This document shows, in pieces, positions 25,323-34,119 of a stretch of DNA of 64,000 bases (within the stretch, counting starts at the first letter, position 1; each line of letters opens with the position of its first letter). Both the position numbers and the translations under genes were made by a program. Below the pieces are notes generated by a model. It had not been told where the DNA came from. It was given only the letters and a program-made list of their open reading frames with translations, and ran no database searches. The stretch is from G965276675 sp965276675 (GTDB taxonomy: Bacteria; Acidobacteriota; Terriglobia; Terriglobales; Acidobacteriaceae): positions 1,302,001 to 1,366,000 of the forward strand of contig OZ255624.1 of the NCBI GenBank assembly GCA_965276675.1, read 5' to 3'.

Positions 25323-25664
25323 AGTGCCGAATCCTGTGGCGGCGATTGCAGTGCGCGAATGACAACTCGGTGGAGCCTGTTAGGATTGGATTCATCCCAC
25401 AAAAGATCTGGCAGGCTCCCTCGTTCGAGGAGTGGTACACACGTGAGCGACACCTGTCTAATTTCTAAGACACAGGGGGCGCTTCTACGGTACAGAACGC
25501 ACCTTTGTACGCGGTTTGGTGTTTGAACAGTTACGGTTCTTGCGTACGGCATTTTGGGCGAAATGTAGTCCTAAAGTGCCGTACGCCTGTGTTGATAAGA
25601 GTTCCTGGCGGGAAGCGGCGCAAGACCGGCCACGCGAAGCCAGTTTTCTTACGAAAGGCGACCG
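25323..25664. other. Intergenic region between ftsZ and the transpeptidase gene
   Basis: This 342-base stretch has visibly lower GC than its flanks in its second half. It holds the long hairpin at 25543-25585 listed separately and presumably the promoter of the next gene. No gene is supported. Confidence 0.55.
25543..25585. promoter_or_regulatory. Long intergenic hairpin upstream of the transpeptidase gene
   Basis: CGTACGGCATTTT (25543-25555) pairs with AAAGTGCCGTACG (25573-25585) over 13 positions with one mismatch around a 17-base loop. No T tract follows, so it is not a typical terminator. It ends 79 bases before the start codon of the transpeptidase and could be an operator, attenuator or repeat remnant. 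Confidence 0.4.
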
Positions 25665-26933
25665 ATGAGACGCATTGCAATTCTGTTGCTGGTACTGGCG
25701 GCAACATTGCTGCCTAACTCGATGTATGCGAGCCGCTCGCGCGTGACGCGGACACACCACGCGCATTCCTTGCATATCCAGGAGAGTGCGCATGCCACTA
25801 GCCGCATCACTCATCTGCAGCACCATCGGGTAACCCGCGCGGGACATGCATCGGCTGTGCGCACCGTTCTGGTTCGGGGACGGCATGGAAAGCTTCGCCG
25901 CGTTGTTCTCGGTCGCCATCGTTACTATGAGCACTTCAGCGGAGATTCCTTTGCGGAAACAGACCTGACGCAGGGCGATATGACCGCGGGTGAGGATCCA
26001 GTGGTCCGCGAAGCCGCCCTGGCGGCGCTCGGCAATATGAACGGCACTGTTGTCGCCATCGATCCGAACGATGGCCGCATTCTGGCCATGGTCAACCAGA
26101 AGCTGGCGCTCTCCAGTGGAGCCGAACCCTGCTCGACCATCAAGGTCTCGGTGGCGCTGGCGGCGCTGCAGGAAGGCATTGTCACCAAGGACACGGAGGT
26201 GAACCTTGGCGGATGGCATATGAACATGACCGATGCTCTGGCGCACTCGAACAACATGTACTTCGAGACGCTGGGCCGGCGGCTGGGCTTTGAGCGCGTG
26301 CGGCACTACGCCAACCAATTCGGTCTGGGCGAGCTGGCCGGCTGGAATATCGAGGGTGAGCAGCTCGGCGTCTATCCCAACCAGGAGTTACCGGAGAAGC
26401 TGGGCGGCGTGGGCCGGATGTGCTCCTTTGGCGAGAGCGTCTCCATGACACCGCTGCAGCTGGGTGCCCTGGTTGGCGCCATCGCCAATGGCGGAACGCT
26501 CTACTACCTGCAGCACCCAACCACGGCGGCGCAGGCGGTCAACTTTCTACCGCGGGTGAAGCGCACGCTGGACATAAAGAACGTGATTCCGGAGATCTCA
26601 AGCGGCATGGCCTCCGCCGTGAGCTACGGAACGGCGCGCTCCCTGAAGGCAAACTTCAGTGAGCTGCCAATCCTGGGCAAGACCGGAACCTGCTCCAGCA
26701 ATGGAACGCGGTACGGCTGGTTTGCCTCCTTCGCTGACACCAGCTACGGCCGGATCGTGACGGTTGTCTTCCTGGAAGGCGGACGGCCCACCTTCGGTCC
26801 CAAAGCCGCGGAACTTACCGGCGTCTTCTACCGCAATCTGTGGGATCACAGCTACTTTGCGGTGAAGAGTCCGGCGGAAGCACCAGGTCTCGGCGTTGGT
26901 CAATCCGCCGCGGCCAACGGTGTCGTGCAGTAG
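25665..26933 (+). CDS. Penicillin-binding transpeptidase-domain protein (short, single domain)
   Basis: The 422-residue exported protein has a signal peptide (ILLLVLAATLLPNSMYA) and then ~90 residues rich in His and Arg. The transpeptidase domain has all three active-site motifs: SxxK in CSTIK, SxN in HSNNMYFE, and KTGT in LGKTGTCSS; MTPLQLGALVGAIANGG is also typical. No N-terminal PBP dimerization or glycosyltransferase domain is present, so it is smaller than FtsI or class A PBPs. It probably acts in periplasmic peptidoglycan cross-linking or remodelling. AAAGGCGACCG precedes the ATG. It follows ftsZ and is closed by its own terminator. Confidence 0.88.
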   Translation: MRRIAILLLVLAATLLPNSMYASRSRVTRTHHAHSLHIQESAHATSRITHLQHHRVTRAGHASAVRTVLVRGRHGKLRRVVLGRHRYYEHFSGDSFAETDLTQGDMTAGEDPVVREAALAALGNMNGTVVAIDPNDGRILAMVNQKLALSSGAEPCSTIKVSVALAALQEGIVTKDTEVNLGGWHMNMTDALAHSNNMYFETLGRRLGFERVRHYANQFGLGELAGWNIEGEQLGVYPNQELPEKLGGVGRMCSFGESVSMTPLQLGALVGAIANGGTLYYLQHPTTAAQAVNFLPRVKRTLDIKNVIPEISSGMASAVSYGTARSLKANFSELPILGKTGTCSSNGTRYGWFASFADTSYGRIVTVVFLEGGRPTFGPKAAELTGVFYRNLWDHSYFAVKSPAEAPGLGVGQSAAANGVVQ

Positions 26934-26951
26934 ACGCATCTCTACTGATAA

Positions 26952-26984
26952 CAAAGGCCTCCTGCGTGGAGGCCTTTGTATTTT
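26952..26984 (+). terminator. Rho-independent terminator after the transpeptidase gene
   Basis: CAAAGGCCTCC (26952-26962) pairs perfectly with GGAGGCCTTTG (26968-26978) over a five-base loop and is followed by TATTTT. It lies 19 bases after the stop codon. Confidence 0.92.
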
Positions 26985-27038
26985 GGTCTGAGAGGAATGC
27001 GTGCTGTTCCAGAAGAGCGAGAACAGCATGCGCCGGCG

Positions 27039-28664
27039 ATGAAGATTCTTACAGGGGAAGAGATGCGCGCGACGGATCGCGCCACCGTTGAGCAGGGTGT
27101 CAGCTCACTTACGTTAATGGAAAACGCCGGCCATGCCGTGGCGCGTTTCATTCTCAATGAACTGCCGCAGATCGACCAGGCGGTCGTGCTCTGCGGTAAA
27201 GGAAACAACGGCGGCGACGGATTCGTGGCGGCGCACGTGCTTGCCGGAGCCGGCGTTGCGGTCACGGTGCTTCTGCTCGGTGCAGCCCGCGAGGTGAAGG
27301 GCGACGCCGCGGAGATACTGAGACGCCTTGAGACCGCGCCAGTTGAGATTCCGGACGAGGCCGCACTCGCGACCGCCGAGATGCGGCAGCTTTTTGGAAA
27401 TGCCGATGTCTTCATCGATGCTGTGCTCGGCACCGGCTTCAAGCCGCCCATGCATGGACTCGCAGCCGCGGCGGGCGAACTTCTCAAGCAATACGGAAAT
27501 ACGCCAGTGGTCAGCGTCGACCTGCCCTCGGGTTGGGACGCAGACTCGCGCGAGATGCATGCCGAGGGCGCCTTCCGGTCGGATGCGGTGGTCACGTTTA
27601 CTGCACCCAAGCTGGCGCATACCTCCGGACATCTGACGCAAGGCGGCGCGCTAACCCGGCCCGGAAACCTGAAGCAGGGGCCGATCGTGGTGGCCGAAAT
27701 CGGCTCGCCTCCAGAGACGATTCAGTCGGACACCGGCCTGACCTGGTCCGGCACCGCGAAGCAGATCGCCGACGCCCCGCGTAGTCCTGACGGCAACAAA
27801 GGCAAGTTCGGGCATGTGCTGGTGGCGAGCGGAGCACGTGGACGCGCCGGGGCGCCTTCCATGTCGAGTTACGCAGCGTTGCGCGCGGGTGCGGGTCTGG
27901 TGACCGCGGCGGTACCGGAGTCGATCCTCAATACCGTCACGCTGGTCACGCCAGAGCTCATGACTCTGCCGCTGATAGAGGGACCGAACGGCGGCATCTC
28001 GACGAAGAACCTGGACGGCAATCACCGCGAGACGCTGCTCGAGAAGAAGACGGTCATCGCCATGGGGCCGGGACTGGGCCAGGAGCCAGAGGCACAGCAG
28101 TTCGCGCTGCGATTGATCGCGGAGAACGATCTCCCAATGGTGCTCGACGCAGACGCCCTGAACGCAATCGCTGAACACGACTTTCAGCTCGACGGCCGGA
28201 ATCGCACGATCGTGCTCACACCCCATCCGGGCGAGATGGCCCGGCTGGTGAAGAGGAGTGTCCAGGAGGTACAGGCAGCCCGTGAACCGCTGGCTCGCCA
28301 CTACGCGACGAAGCACCACGTAACTCTTATACTAAAGGGCTGGCGCACCATTATTGCGCATCCTGATGGGCGGCTCGCCATCAACACTACAGGAAATCCA
28401 GGGTTGGCGAAGGGCGGCAGCGGGGATATCCTGACCGGCATCATCGCAGCCATGCTGGCGCAGTACGGAGACGACGTCGCGCGCGCGGTGGAAGCGGCGG
28501 TGTATCTGCATGGCTTGGCCGCCGATATTGCTGTACGTGAACAAAACGAGCACACCTTGTTGGCGACAGATGTGGTGTCCAGTCTCGCCGACGCGTTTAA
28601 TTTCCGCGCGAGGGACAAAGCCGGGTATGTTTGGTTGCAGGGTCTGCCCGGGACTCTGGCATGA
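27039..28664 (+). CDS. nnrD: Bifunctional NAD(P)H-hydrate epimerase / ADP-dependent dehydratase
   Basis: This enzyme repairs hydrated NAD(P)H: the N-terminal YjeF domain epimerizes and the C-terminal domain dehydrates. From the ATG at 27039 it has 541 residues. Epimerase features are GKGNNGGDGFVAAHVL and DAVLGTGF; the dehydratase has GPGLGQ, VLDADALNAIA, TPHPGEMARL and GNPGLAKGGSGDILTGIIAA. The frame is open upstream, into the terminator, so the internal ATG or the ATG at 26997 are the candidates. tsaE follows by 74 bases, a common pairing in bacteria. Confidence 0.95.
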   Translation: MKILTGEEMRATDRATVEQGVSSLTLMENAGHAVARFILNELPQIDQAVVLCGKGNNGGDGFVAAHVLAGAGVAVTVLLLGAAREVKGDAAEILRRLETAPVEIPDEAALATAEMRQLFGNADVFIDAVLGTGFKPPMHGLAAAAGELLKQYGNTPVVSVDLPSGWDADSREMHAEGAFRSDAVVTFTAPKLAHTSGHLTQGGALTRPGNLKQGPIVVAEIGSPPETIQSDTGLTWSGTAKQIADAPRSPDGNKGKFGHVLVASGARGRAGAPSMSSYAALRAGAGLVTAAVPESILNTVTLVTPELMTLPLIEGPNGGISTKNLDGNHRETLLEKKTVIAMGPGLGQEPEAQQFALRLIAENDLPMVLDADALNAIAEHDFQLDGRNRTIVLTPHPGEMARLVKRSVQEVQAAREPLARHYATKHHVTLILKGWRTIIAHPDGRLAINTTGNPGLAKGGSGDILTGIIAAMLAQYGDDVARAVEAAVYLHGLAADIAVREQNEHTLLATDVVSSLADAFNFRARDKAGYVWLQGLPGTLA

Positions 28665-28738
28665 GATCGGAGCCTTCTGCGTGTCATGTACACACAGAGC
28701 TCGGGCCACAATCTTTGGTTTGACCTCAAGGAGATGGA

Positions 28739-29230
28739 ATGACGGGAAGCACTGCCCCCATGCATTTCGCGACAAACAGCAGTGCAGAGACTGTAGAGGT
28801 GGGGCGCACTCTGATAGCTCAACTTCTGATCCCGCCAAAATTCATGATCTTGCGCGGCGATCTCGGCGCGGGGAAGACGACACTCGTGAAAGGAATGGCA
28901 GATGCTTTGGGAGCCGCCGATCCGGACGAGGTGACCAGCCCGACATTCACGCTCATTCACGAATACGAGGGCACGCGCGAGGTGGACGGAAGACGCGTGC
29001 CGGTCCTGCTTTACCACCTGGACCTATACCGGGTGGACACGGAGCGTCAACTGGAGACGCTCGGCATCGAGGAGCTGTCTCGCCCTGACAGTATCGTGCT
29101 GGTGGAGTGGGGTGAGAAGTTTCCTAGTGTTATCAAACGCAGCGATGGCGAGATCGTGCTGCAGACAACGGGGGGAGACAGCCGCTCCATTACGGTCAAC
29201 CTGAAGAGCTCTCCACCTTCCGATAAATAA
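28739..29230 (+). CDS. tsaE: tRNA (adenosine(37)-N6)-threonylcarbamoyltransferase complex ATPase TsaE
   Basis: TsaE is the ATPase that resets the TsaB-TsaD complex in t6A37 formation on ANN-decoding tRNAs. The 163-residue protein has the Walker A motif RGDLGAGKTTLVKG, EVTSPTFTLIHEY, and the HLDLYR and VEWGEKF segments. A good GGAGATGG element precedes the start. tsaB is also in this window, 14.5 kb downstream. It converges on fabI. Confidence 0.97.
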   Translation: MTGSTAPMHFATNSSAETVEVGRTLIAQLLIPPKFMILRGDLGAGKTTLVKGMADALGAADPDEVTSPTFTLIHEYEGTREVDGRRVPVLLYHLDLYRVDTERQLETLGIEELSRPDSIVLVEWGEKFPSVIKRSDGEIVLQTTGGDSRSITVNLKSSPPSDK

Positions 29231-29290
29231 AGGTTTTCCGACCAAGAAAAGCGCCGCACAGAACTGGAAGCTTTGCTTTACGGAAGCGTA

Positions 29291-30058
29291 TTAGAAGCCC
29301 ATGATGTTGTAACCGCCATCGACATGCAGCGTCTCGCCCGTGATGCCCGCGGCCAGATCGGAGGCAAGAAACAGCGCCGTCGAGCCTACCTCGGAAGTCT
29401 CCGTATTGCGGCCAAACGGCGCGCGCTCGGCGTGCGCCTTCAGCATCTCGCTCAGGCCGCCGATGCCGCGCGCGGCGAGAGTCTTGATCGGACCGGCTGA
29501 AATGGCGTTGACGCGGATCTTGCGCCGTCCCAGATCGGCGGCCAGGTAGCGGACGGTCGCTTCGAGTGCGGCCTTGGCCACACCCATCACGTTGTAATGC
29601 GGCACCACCTTTTCCGCTCCGTAGTAGGTCAGGGTGAGAATGCTGCCGCCTTCTGTCATCAGCGGCGCAGCGGCGCGACTGAGGGCGATCAGCGAATATA
29701 CGCTCACATCGTGGGCGATTCGAAAGCCCTCACGCGAGGTCTGGAGGAAGTCGTTTTTCAGCTCCTCCGCGGGTGCGAAGGCGATCGAGTGGACCAGGGT
29801 GTGCAGCGTGCCAAAGCGCTCCCGGAGCGTTGAAAAAAGTGTGTCGATCTCACCATCGTTCGACACATCGCACTGGAAGGCTTCGGCGTCCGGCAGCTCA
29901 GCGATGAGCCCTTCCGCGTCGTGCTGCAGCCGCTCATTCTGGTAGGTGATCAGGAGCTTTGCGCCCGCCTCTTGCAGCTTTTGCGCAATGGCCCATGCGA
30001 TGCTGCGTTTGTTGGCTACGCCGAAGACGACAGCGGTGCGACCCTGGAGATTGATCAT
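29291..30058 (-). CDS. fabI: Enoyl-[acyl-carrier-protein] reductase (NADH)
   Basis: FabI performs the last reduction of fatty-acid elongation. The ATG at 30058 gives 255 residues; the frame runs 20 codons further upstream, but the conserved start is MINLQGRTAVVFGVANKRS. The Tyr-x6-Lys active-site pattern (YNVMGVAK), the SIAFAPAEEL segment and the C-terminal ITGETLHVDGGYNIMGF are present. It follows murI by 108 bases on the same strand but may have its own promoter. Confidence 0.96.
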   Translation of the reverse strand: MINLQGRTAVVFGVANKRSIAWAIAQKLQEAGAKLLITYQNERLQHDAEGLIAELPDAEAFQCDVSNDGEIDTLFSTLRERFGTLHTLVHSIAFAPAEELKNDFLQTSREGFRIAHDVSVYSLIALSRAAAPLMTEGGSILTLTYYGAEKVVPHYNVMGVAKAALEATVRYLAADLGRRKIRVNAISAGPIKTLAARGIGGLSEMLKAHAERAPFGRNTETSEVGSTALFLASDLAAGITGETLHVDGGYNIMGF

Positions 30059-30166
30059 GCGAAAAGTGGTCCTTTCATGTGCTGCGGAGCACGCCGCGCG
30101 CGCTCCGCAGCCAAGCATATCAGCCGGTGAGTAGTTGTGTGGGCTACCCCGGTTGCAGGCGCAGAG

Positions 30167-31054
30167 CTAGCCACCCAGGTCGATGTGCTCGACGTTGGCT
30201 ACCGGACGGGCGAGGAAACGCTCGCCGAGTGTCCTGAATTTCGTAACAGAATCAGTTGCATAAAAGCGGCAGGCTGCCGCTGTCGCGCCGGCTGCGGTGT
30301 TGGAGGTGTGTGGCTGGAGTCCGAGTTTCTCCGCAACTTGGGAGGCGGTGACCTCGGCCGAGTCGATGACCCGGATGGGAGCTGTGGCCTCGGCCGCGAG
30401 CGTGCGTTCGATCTCCGAGCGAAGGAGCGGGTAATGCGTGCAGCCCAGCACCAGCGTGTCTGGCTGGAACGCTGACTGAAAGCCCGTCGCAGGCTGCGTC
30501 GCCGACTGTGCGAGCAACTCGGCCAGGTAGATGCGGATCACCTTCCGAGTGACCGGGTGGTCGATCCAGCCCTCCTCGACCAGCGGCACCAGCAGCGGGC
30601 AGGCCTTTTCCAGTGCACGCAGACCACGCTCCTGGCAGGCCATCCGATAGGCGTGACTTTCAACTGTCGCTGCGGTGGCGATCACTAGCACATCGCCGGT
30701 TGCGGAGTTGGCGCGGGCGGCGTTCGCGCCGGTCTCGATGACGCCGATCACGGGCACCCGCGAGGCCTCCCGGATCTCGTCGAGCGCCAGCGCACTTGCC
30801 GTGTTGCAGGCGATCACCAGGAGATCTGCACCCTGTTCGACGAGGAAGCGGGAGCTCGAGACGGCGTAGCGCGCGATCGTTTCCTGCGACTTCGATCCAT
30901 AGGGCAGGCGGGCCGTATCGCCCAGATAAAGATAATCGGCGGCGGGGACTTGATCCAGGAGCTCGCGCAGTACGGTAAGGCCACCGACGCCGGAGTCGAA
31001 GACGCCAATCCTGATGCGCTGCCCTGTATTGCGTGGTTGGGCAACGGGGCTCAT
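30167..31054 (-). CDS. murI: Glutamate racemase
   Basis: MurI supplies D-glutamate for peptidoglycan. The 295-residue protein (ATG at 31054) has the two catalytic cysteines in VIACNTASALAL and VLGCTHYPLL, plus IGVFDSGVGGLTVLREL at the N-terminus and YLGDTARLPYG. It has a short basic N-terminal extension and a longer C-terminus than some homologues. Its start overlaps the stop of the GerMN gene by four bases, and it is the last gene of the DUF1015-amidase-GerMN-murI run. Confidence 0.97.
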   Translation of the reverse strand: MSPVAQPRNTGQRIRIGVFDSGVGGLTVLRELLDQVPAADYLYLGDTARLPYGSKSQETIARYAVSSSRFLVEQGADLLVIACNTASALALDEIREASRVPVIGVIETGANAARANSATGDVLVIATAATVESHAYRMACQERGLRALEKACPLLVPLVEEGWIDHPVTRKVIRIYLAELLAQSATQPATGFQSAFQPDTLVLGCTHYPLLRSEIERTLAAEATAPIRVIDSAEVTASQVAEKLGLQPHTSNTAAGATAAACRFYATDSVTKFRTLGERFLARPVANVEHIDLGG

Positions 31055-31770
31055 GGGTGTGCTCCCGTCGCCGGTGCTGTCATGGGCACATTCGGGGTCG
31101 CCGCCTGCGTGGGGGAGGTCTCCGGAACCGGCCCCGCGGAGCTGGAGGCCAGATAGGTGCGCGTCAGGTCCGCGTGTCCGGCCAGGGTGTCGCGCGGCTG
31201 GCCGTCCACCAGGAAGCGCACCTCCGCGATGGCCGGCAGGTTCGCGTGTAGGGTGCCGATGATCGAGAGCAGGGTCATGGTCTCTGGCTCGATGCCGGAG
31301 GGGTGCGCCTGCGCCAGTCCGGCGCTGAGGTTCACGATGGCTACCATCCCCGGCTTGTTGGCGGCGGCTACATTCTTGGGAGTGGATGGTTCGGGCATGA
31401 GGAAGACGGTGTCCACGCCGGCATTTTGCGCGATGGGGTGCGCCGAGCCGGGCTTGGCGTACTCGGCCAGCAGCTGGTTGAGCAAGAACCGTGCGCGCGT
31501 CGTCGCCTCGTCCGGCAGAGAGAGCCGCAGCTGTTCCGCGACAAGTGAGCCGTCGTTGTCGTTCGCCAGCATCAGCGTGACGTCGGTCGGCGGAGTCTGT
31601 GCCGGAGCGAGAAGCGGGGCAGTGTCCGCGACGATCTGCAAACGATCTTCCGCACGCTCCCGCAGCCGGATCAGAAAGATCGCCATGACTGCTGAAGCAC
31701 AAAGCAGAATCCAGAACAGGGCGCGCTGGTAGCGGGGGATCAGGGCTGTACGCTCCAGTCCCTGTGCCAC
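31051..31770 (-). CDS. GerMN-domain membrane-anchored protein
   Basis: The 239-residue protein has one N-terminal membrane segment (ALFWILLCASAVMAIFLI) and an extracytoplasmic domain of the GerMN (sporulation/germination-like) type. Recognizable segments are the TLMLANDNDGSLVAEQLRL strand, the NQLLAEYA helix and the MVAIVNLSAGLAQ and FLVDGQPRDTLAGHADL end. Outside spore formers this domain appears in envelope proteins linked to amidases. It overlaps the amidase gene upstream by 31 bases and murI downstream by four. Function is inferred only as cell-wall related. Confidence 0.85.
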   Translation of the reverse strand: MAQGLERTALIPRYQRALFWILLCASAVMAIFLIRLRERAEDRLQIVADTAPLLAPAQTPPTDVTLMLANDNDGSLVAEQLRLSLPDEATTRARFLLNQLLAEYAKPGSAHPIAQNAGVDTVFLMPEPSTPKNVAAANKPGMVAIVNLSAGLAQAHPSGIEPETMTLLSIIGTLHANLPAIAEVRFLVDGQPRDTLAGHADLTRTYLASSSAGPVPETSPTQAATPNVPMTAPATGAHP

Positions 31771-32507
31771 GCCTCCACAGCGGCGGCCAGGGCAGCAAGA
31801 ATGCGCTTCTGGTACTCGGAGTCGGAGAGCGGCGTGACCACACTGCCGTTCTTCGTCAAGGGCGCGATCTCGACGGCAACCGCGGGGCAGGTCAGGTTAT
31901 CAAGCGGCTGGAGCGAGGTACGGCCGAGTGTCACCGGGATCTCGGCATGCGTCATGGCGGAGTTGATCTCGGAGGAGAGCTTGAGGCTGCCCTGGATGTA
32001 CGGTGCCTGGGCTGCGTCCCAGGTCTGAAATTGGACGGCGACAGCGGGCGGCAGCGAGGAGGTAAACAGGTGCACGCCGCTGCCGCTGGCGGTCGCGTGC
32101 AGGGCCACGCAGGCGGCTGCCTTGTCACGGTTGGCGATCTCGGCACGAAGCAGCGAAGGGACGGTTGCGTCGGATTCACGCGTGGTCACGACCTCCAAGC
32201 CGCGCGCGGTCAGGATCGAGCGCAGCCGAACCGAGAGATCCAAAACGAGATTCTTCTCGTCGAGCGACGAACTCAGGTGCGCGCCTGAGTCCCGGCCACC
32301 GTGGGCAGCATCCAGGATGACGAGGAAGCGGGGTTGTACCGATGGAAGAGGGACGGCTCCAAAAGTCGGTGGGAGGGCGGGGGGCGATGCATCCTGCGCC
32401 GCTGCCCTGAGTGCGGATGGGCTGGCGAACGCGAGTGCAAGGCCGAGCGCAAGAGCTGAGCTGCGTCCCAATCTACTTGTTGCTGGGGCGCACTCAGTCG
32501 AGCGCAT
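31740..32507 (-). CDS. N-acetylmuramoyl-L-alanine amidase-family protein (Amidase_3), divergent
   Basis: The protein is exported (signal ALALGLALAFASPSALRAAAQ) and has 255 residues. Amidase_3 signatures are recognisable but altered: DAAHGGRDSGA where DPGHGG is usual, a zinc Glu in LDEKNLVLDL, the second zinc His in VALHATA (usually SIHAN), and a catalytic Glu in AVEIAPLTKN. All zinc and catalytic residues therefore seem kept, so activity is plausible, but the motif changes are notable. It would cleave the lactyl-Ala bond in peptidoglycan. It overlaps DUF1015 by 14 bases and the GerMN gene by 31 bases. Confidence 0.82.
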   Translation of the reverse strand: MRSTECAPATSRLGRSSALALGLALAFASPSALRAAAQDASPPALPPTFGAVPLPSVQPRFLVILDAAHGGRDSGAHLSSSLDEKNLVLDLSVRLRSILTARGLEVVTTRESDATVPSLLRAEIANRDKAAACVALHATASGSGVHLFTSSLPPAVAVQFQTWDAAQAPYIQGSLKLSSEINSAMTHAEIPVTLGRTSLQPLDNLTCPAVAVEIAPLTKNGSVVTPLSDSEYQKRILAALAAAVEAWHRDWSVQP

Positions 32508-33846
32508 AGATGGCTAGCCCGCTAAGCAGCTTGGGGAAGAAGTCGGTCGACTTCTGCGGCATCACGTCGCCGTTGAACGCCACCTCCCGCAGCTGGTCGA
32601 GGGTGACCGGATTCATCAAAAAGGCAACCTGGGCCGCACCTGTAGTCACTTGCTCGATGGCTTCGTTCGCATCGCGCAAGTAGCGCAGGTTGCGCTGCTC
32701 GCGAATCGCCTCGTCAGAGATGCCGAGCAACTGCCCGAGCACCAGCGTGTGCAGCTGCACCACATCCAGCTTGCGCTGCCGTTCGGAGACGCTGCCCAGT
32801 GCCTGCGCAACTGCTTCTGCCTTCGCGGTGAGCAGGTAGCGGTCCCCTGATCCTCCCGCATTCCGGGTGACAGCGACGAACGAGGTTCCGGCCGCCGCAG
32901 CGCTTGCGAGCTCGGCCATCAGGAGCTGCGGGCCAGACTCGGCCAGCTGCTTCACGGTGAAGAAGGCCTCAGCCCGGCGCAGAAACTCGTCGGACGAGAA
33001 CTGCTCCAGTCCGGCGACCACGCGATGGGTGGGCAGGATGGCGAGACCGGCGGCATCCATGTTCACGAAAGTCATCATCGTCACCGATTCCGGGTATGCC
33101 GGTTTCGGCAGCGAGTTGCCCAGGTCGCGCTCGGTCGAAGCCGCTGCCCCCGGAGCATGCTCGCGGGAGTATTGCAAAGCAGTCTCGTAGCGGTGATGGC
33201 CGTCTGCGATGATCAGCTTCTTGTCTTCCATCGCGCCCAGCAGGATGCGGATCGTCTGCTGGTCACTGACCTTGGCCAGCTGATGCAGCACGCCGTACTC
33301 GTCCGTGATCTCCACCTCGGGATAGAAGTTCGAGGAAAAGATCATGCGCTCGACCGTCTGAGCAGGGTCCGAGTAGAGCATAAAGATCTGCCCGAAGTGC
33401 GCGCGCGTTGCCTTGAGCAGATTGAGGCGGTCGCTCTTCGGTTTGGAGAGCGTCTGTTCGTGACGGAAGATGACCCGCTTGTCATAGTCCTGCAGCTCGC
33501 CTAGAGCGATGAAGCCGCGGCGCTCCAGCACCGTTCCCGGCTGGCCGGGCAGAGTAAAGCGCTGGGCGTAGGCGAAGATGCAGGGATCGTTTTCGGTGTG
33601 CAGCACCCCAATCTTGCGCCACTCGCGAAAGTCGCGTGCTGCCCGGGTATAGACATCGTTTACGCCGGGTTCGTCGAAGAGCTCCGGCAGCCCGAGAATG
33701 ATGCGCACCAGATTGTAGGGGCTCCGGCCGTAGTAGGCCTGCTGCATCGAGGGCGTGATCTTGTCATAAGGCTGGGTCACCACGTCTGCCATGCGGACAA
33801 CAGACGGGTTATAGCGCGTTGCGCGAAAGGGGTAGATGCGAGCCAT
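32494..33846 (-). CDS. DUF1015 family protein
   Basis: The ATG at 33846 gives 450 residues; the longer open frame upstream adds sequence not like the family. Characteristic segments are MARIYPFRATRYNP, VVTQPYDKITPSM, the LIIADGHHRYETALQYSREH core and the YLRDANEAIEQV tail. The GHHRYETA motif is the family hallmark, but its chemistry is unknown to me. It is the first gene of the run with the amidase, GerMN and murI genes, overlapping the amidase by 14 bases. Confidence 0.88.
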   Translation of the reverse strand: MARIYPFRATRYNPSVVRMADVVTQPYDKITPSMQQAYYGRSPYNLVRIILGLPELFDEPGVNDVYTRAARDFREWRKIGVLHTENDPCIFAYAQRFTLPGQPGTVLERRGFIALGELQDYDKRVIFRHEQTLSKPKSDRLNLLKATRAHFGQIFMLYSDPAQTVERMIFSSNFYPEVEITDEYGVLHQLAKVSDQQTIRILLGAMEDKKLIIADGHHRYETALQYSREHAPGAAASTERDLGNSLPKPAYPESVTMMTFVNMDAAGLAILPTHRVVAGLEQFSSDEFLRRAEAFFTVKQLAESGPQLLMAELASAAAAGTSFVAVTRNAGGSGDRYLLTAKAEAVAQALGSVSERQRKLDVVQLHTLVLGQLLGISDEAIREQRNLRYLRDANEAIEQVTTGAAQVAFLMNPVTLDQLREVAFNGDVMPQKSTDFFPKLLSGLAIYALD

Positions 33847-34119
33847 GCGAGCGGTTGGGACTCCGAGGAAGCAGAGGAGAGCTCGAGTGACGAGCTCTGC
33901 AGTCTGTGGATTGATCTTCTGGCCCGATTGTACCCAATATGGGTAAACACTTGAGCCGGAGCCAATGTCCCCAAGCTGTATGGAGTCGTTCAAGAGTCTG
34001 GCCGATACGGTATGTAGCGCAGGTATGAATGCGAATCCAGCCCGCATGCATAGAACCAAAGCCGTAGCGCCAGCGTTCAACAGAGCGTGCTAGGATTTTT
34101 CCTGCGAGGTCTAAGGGCT

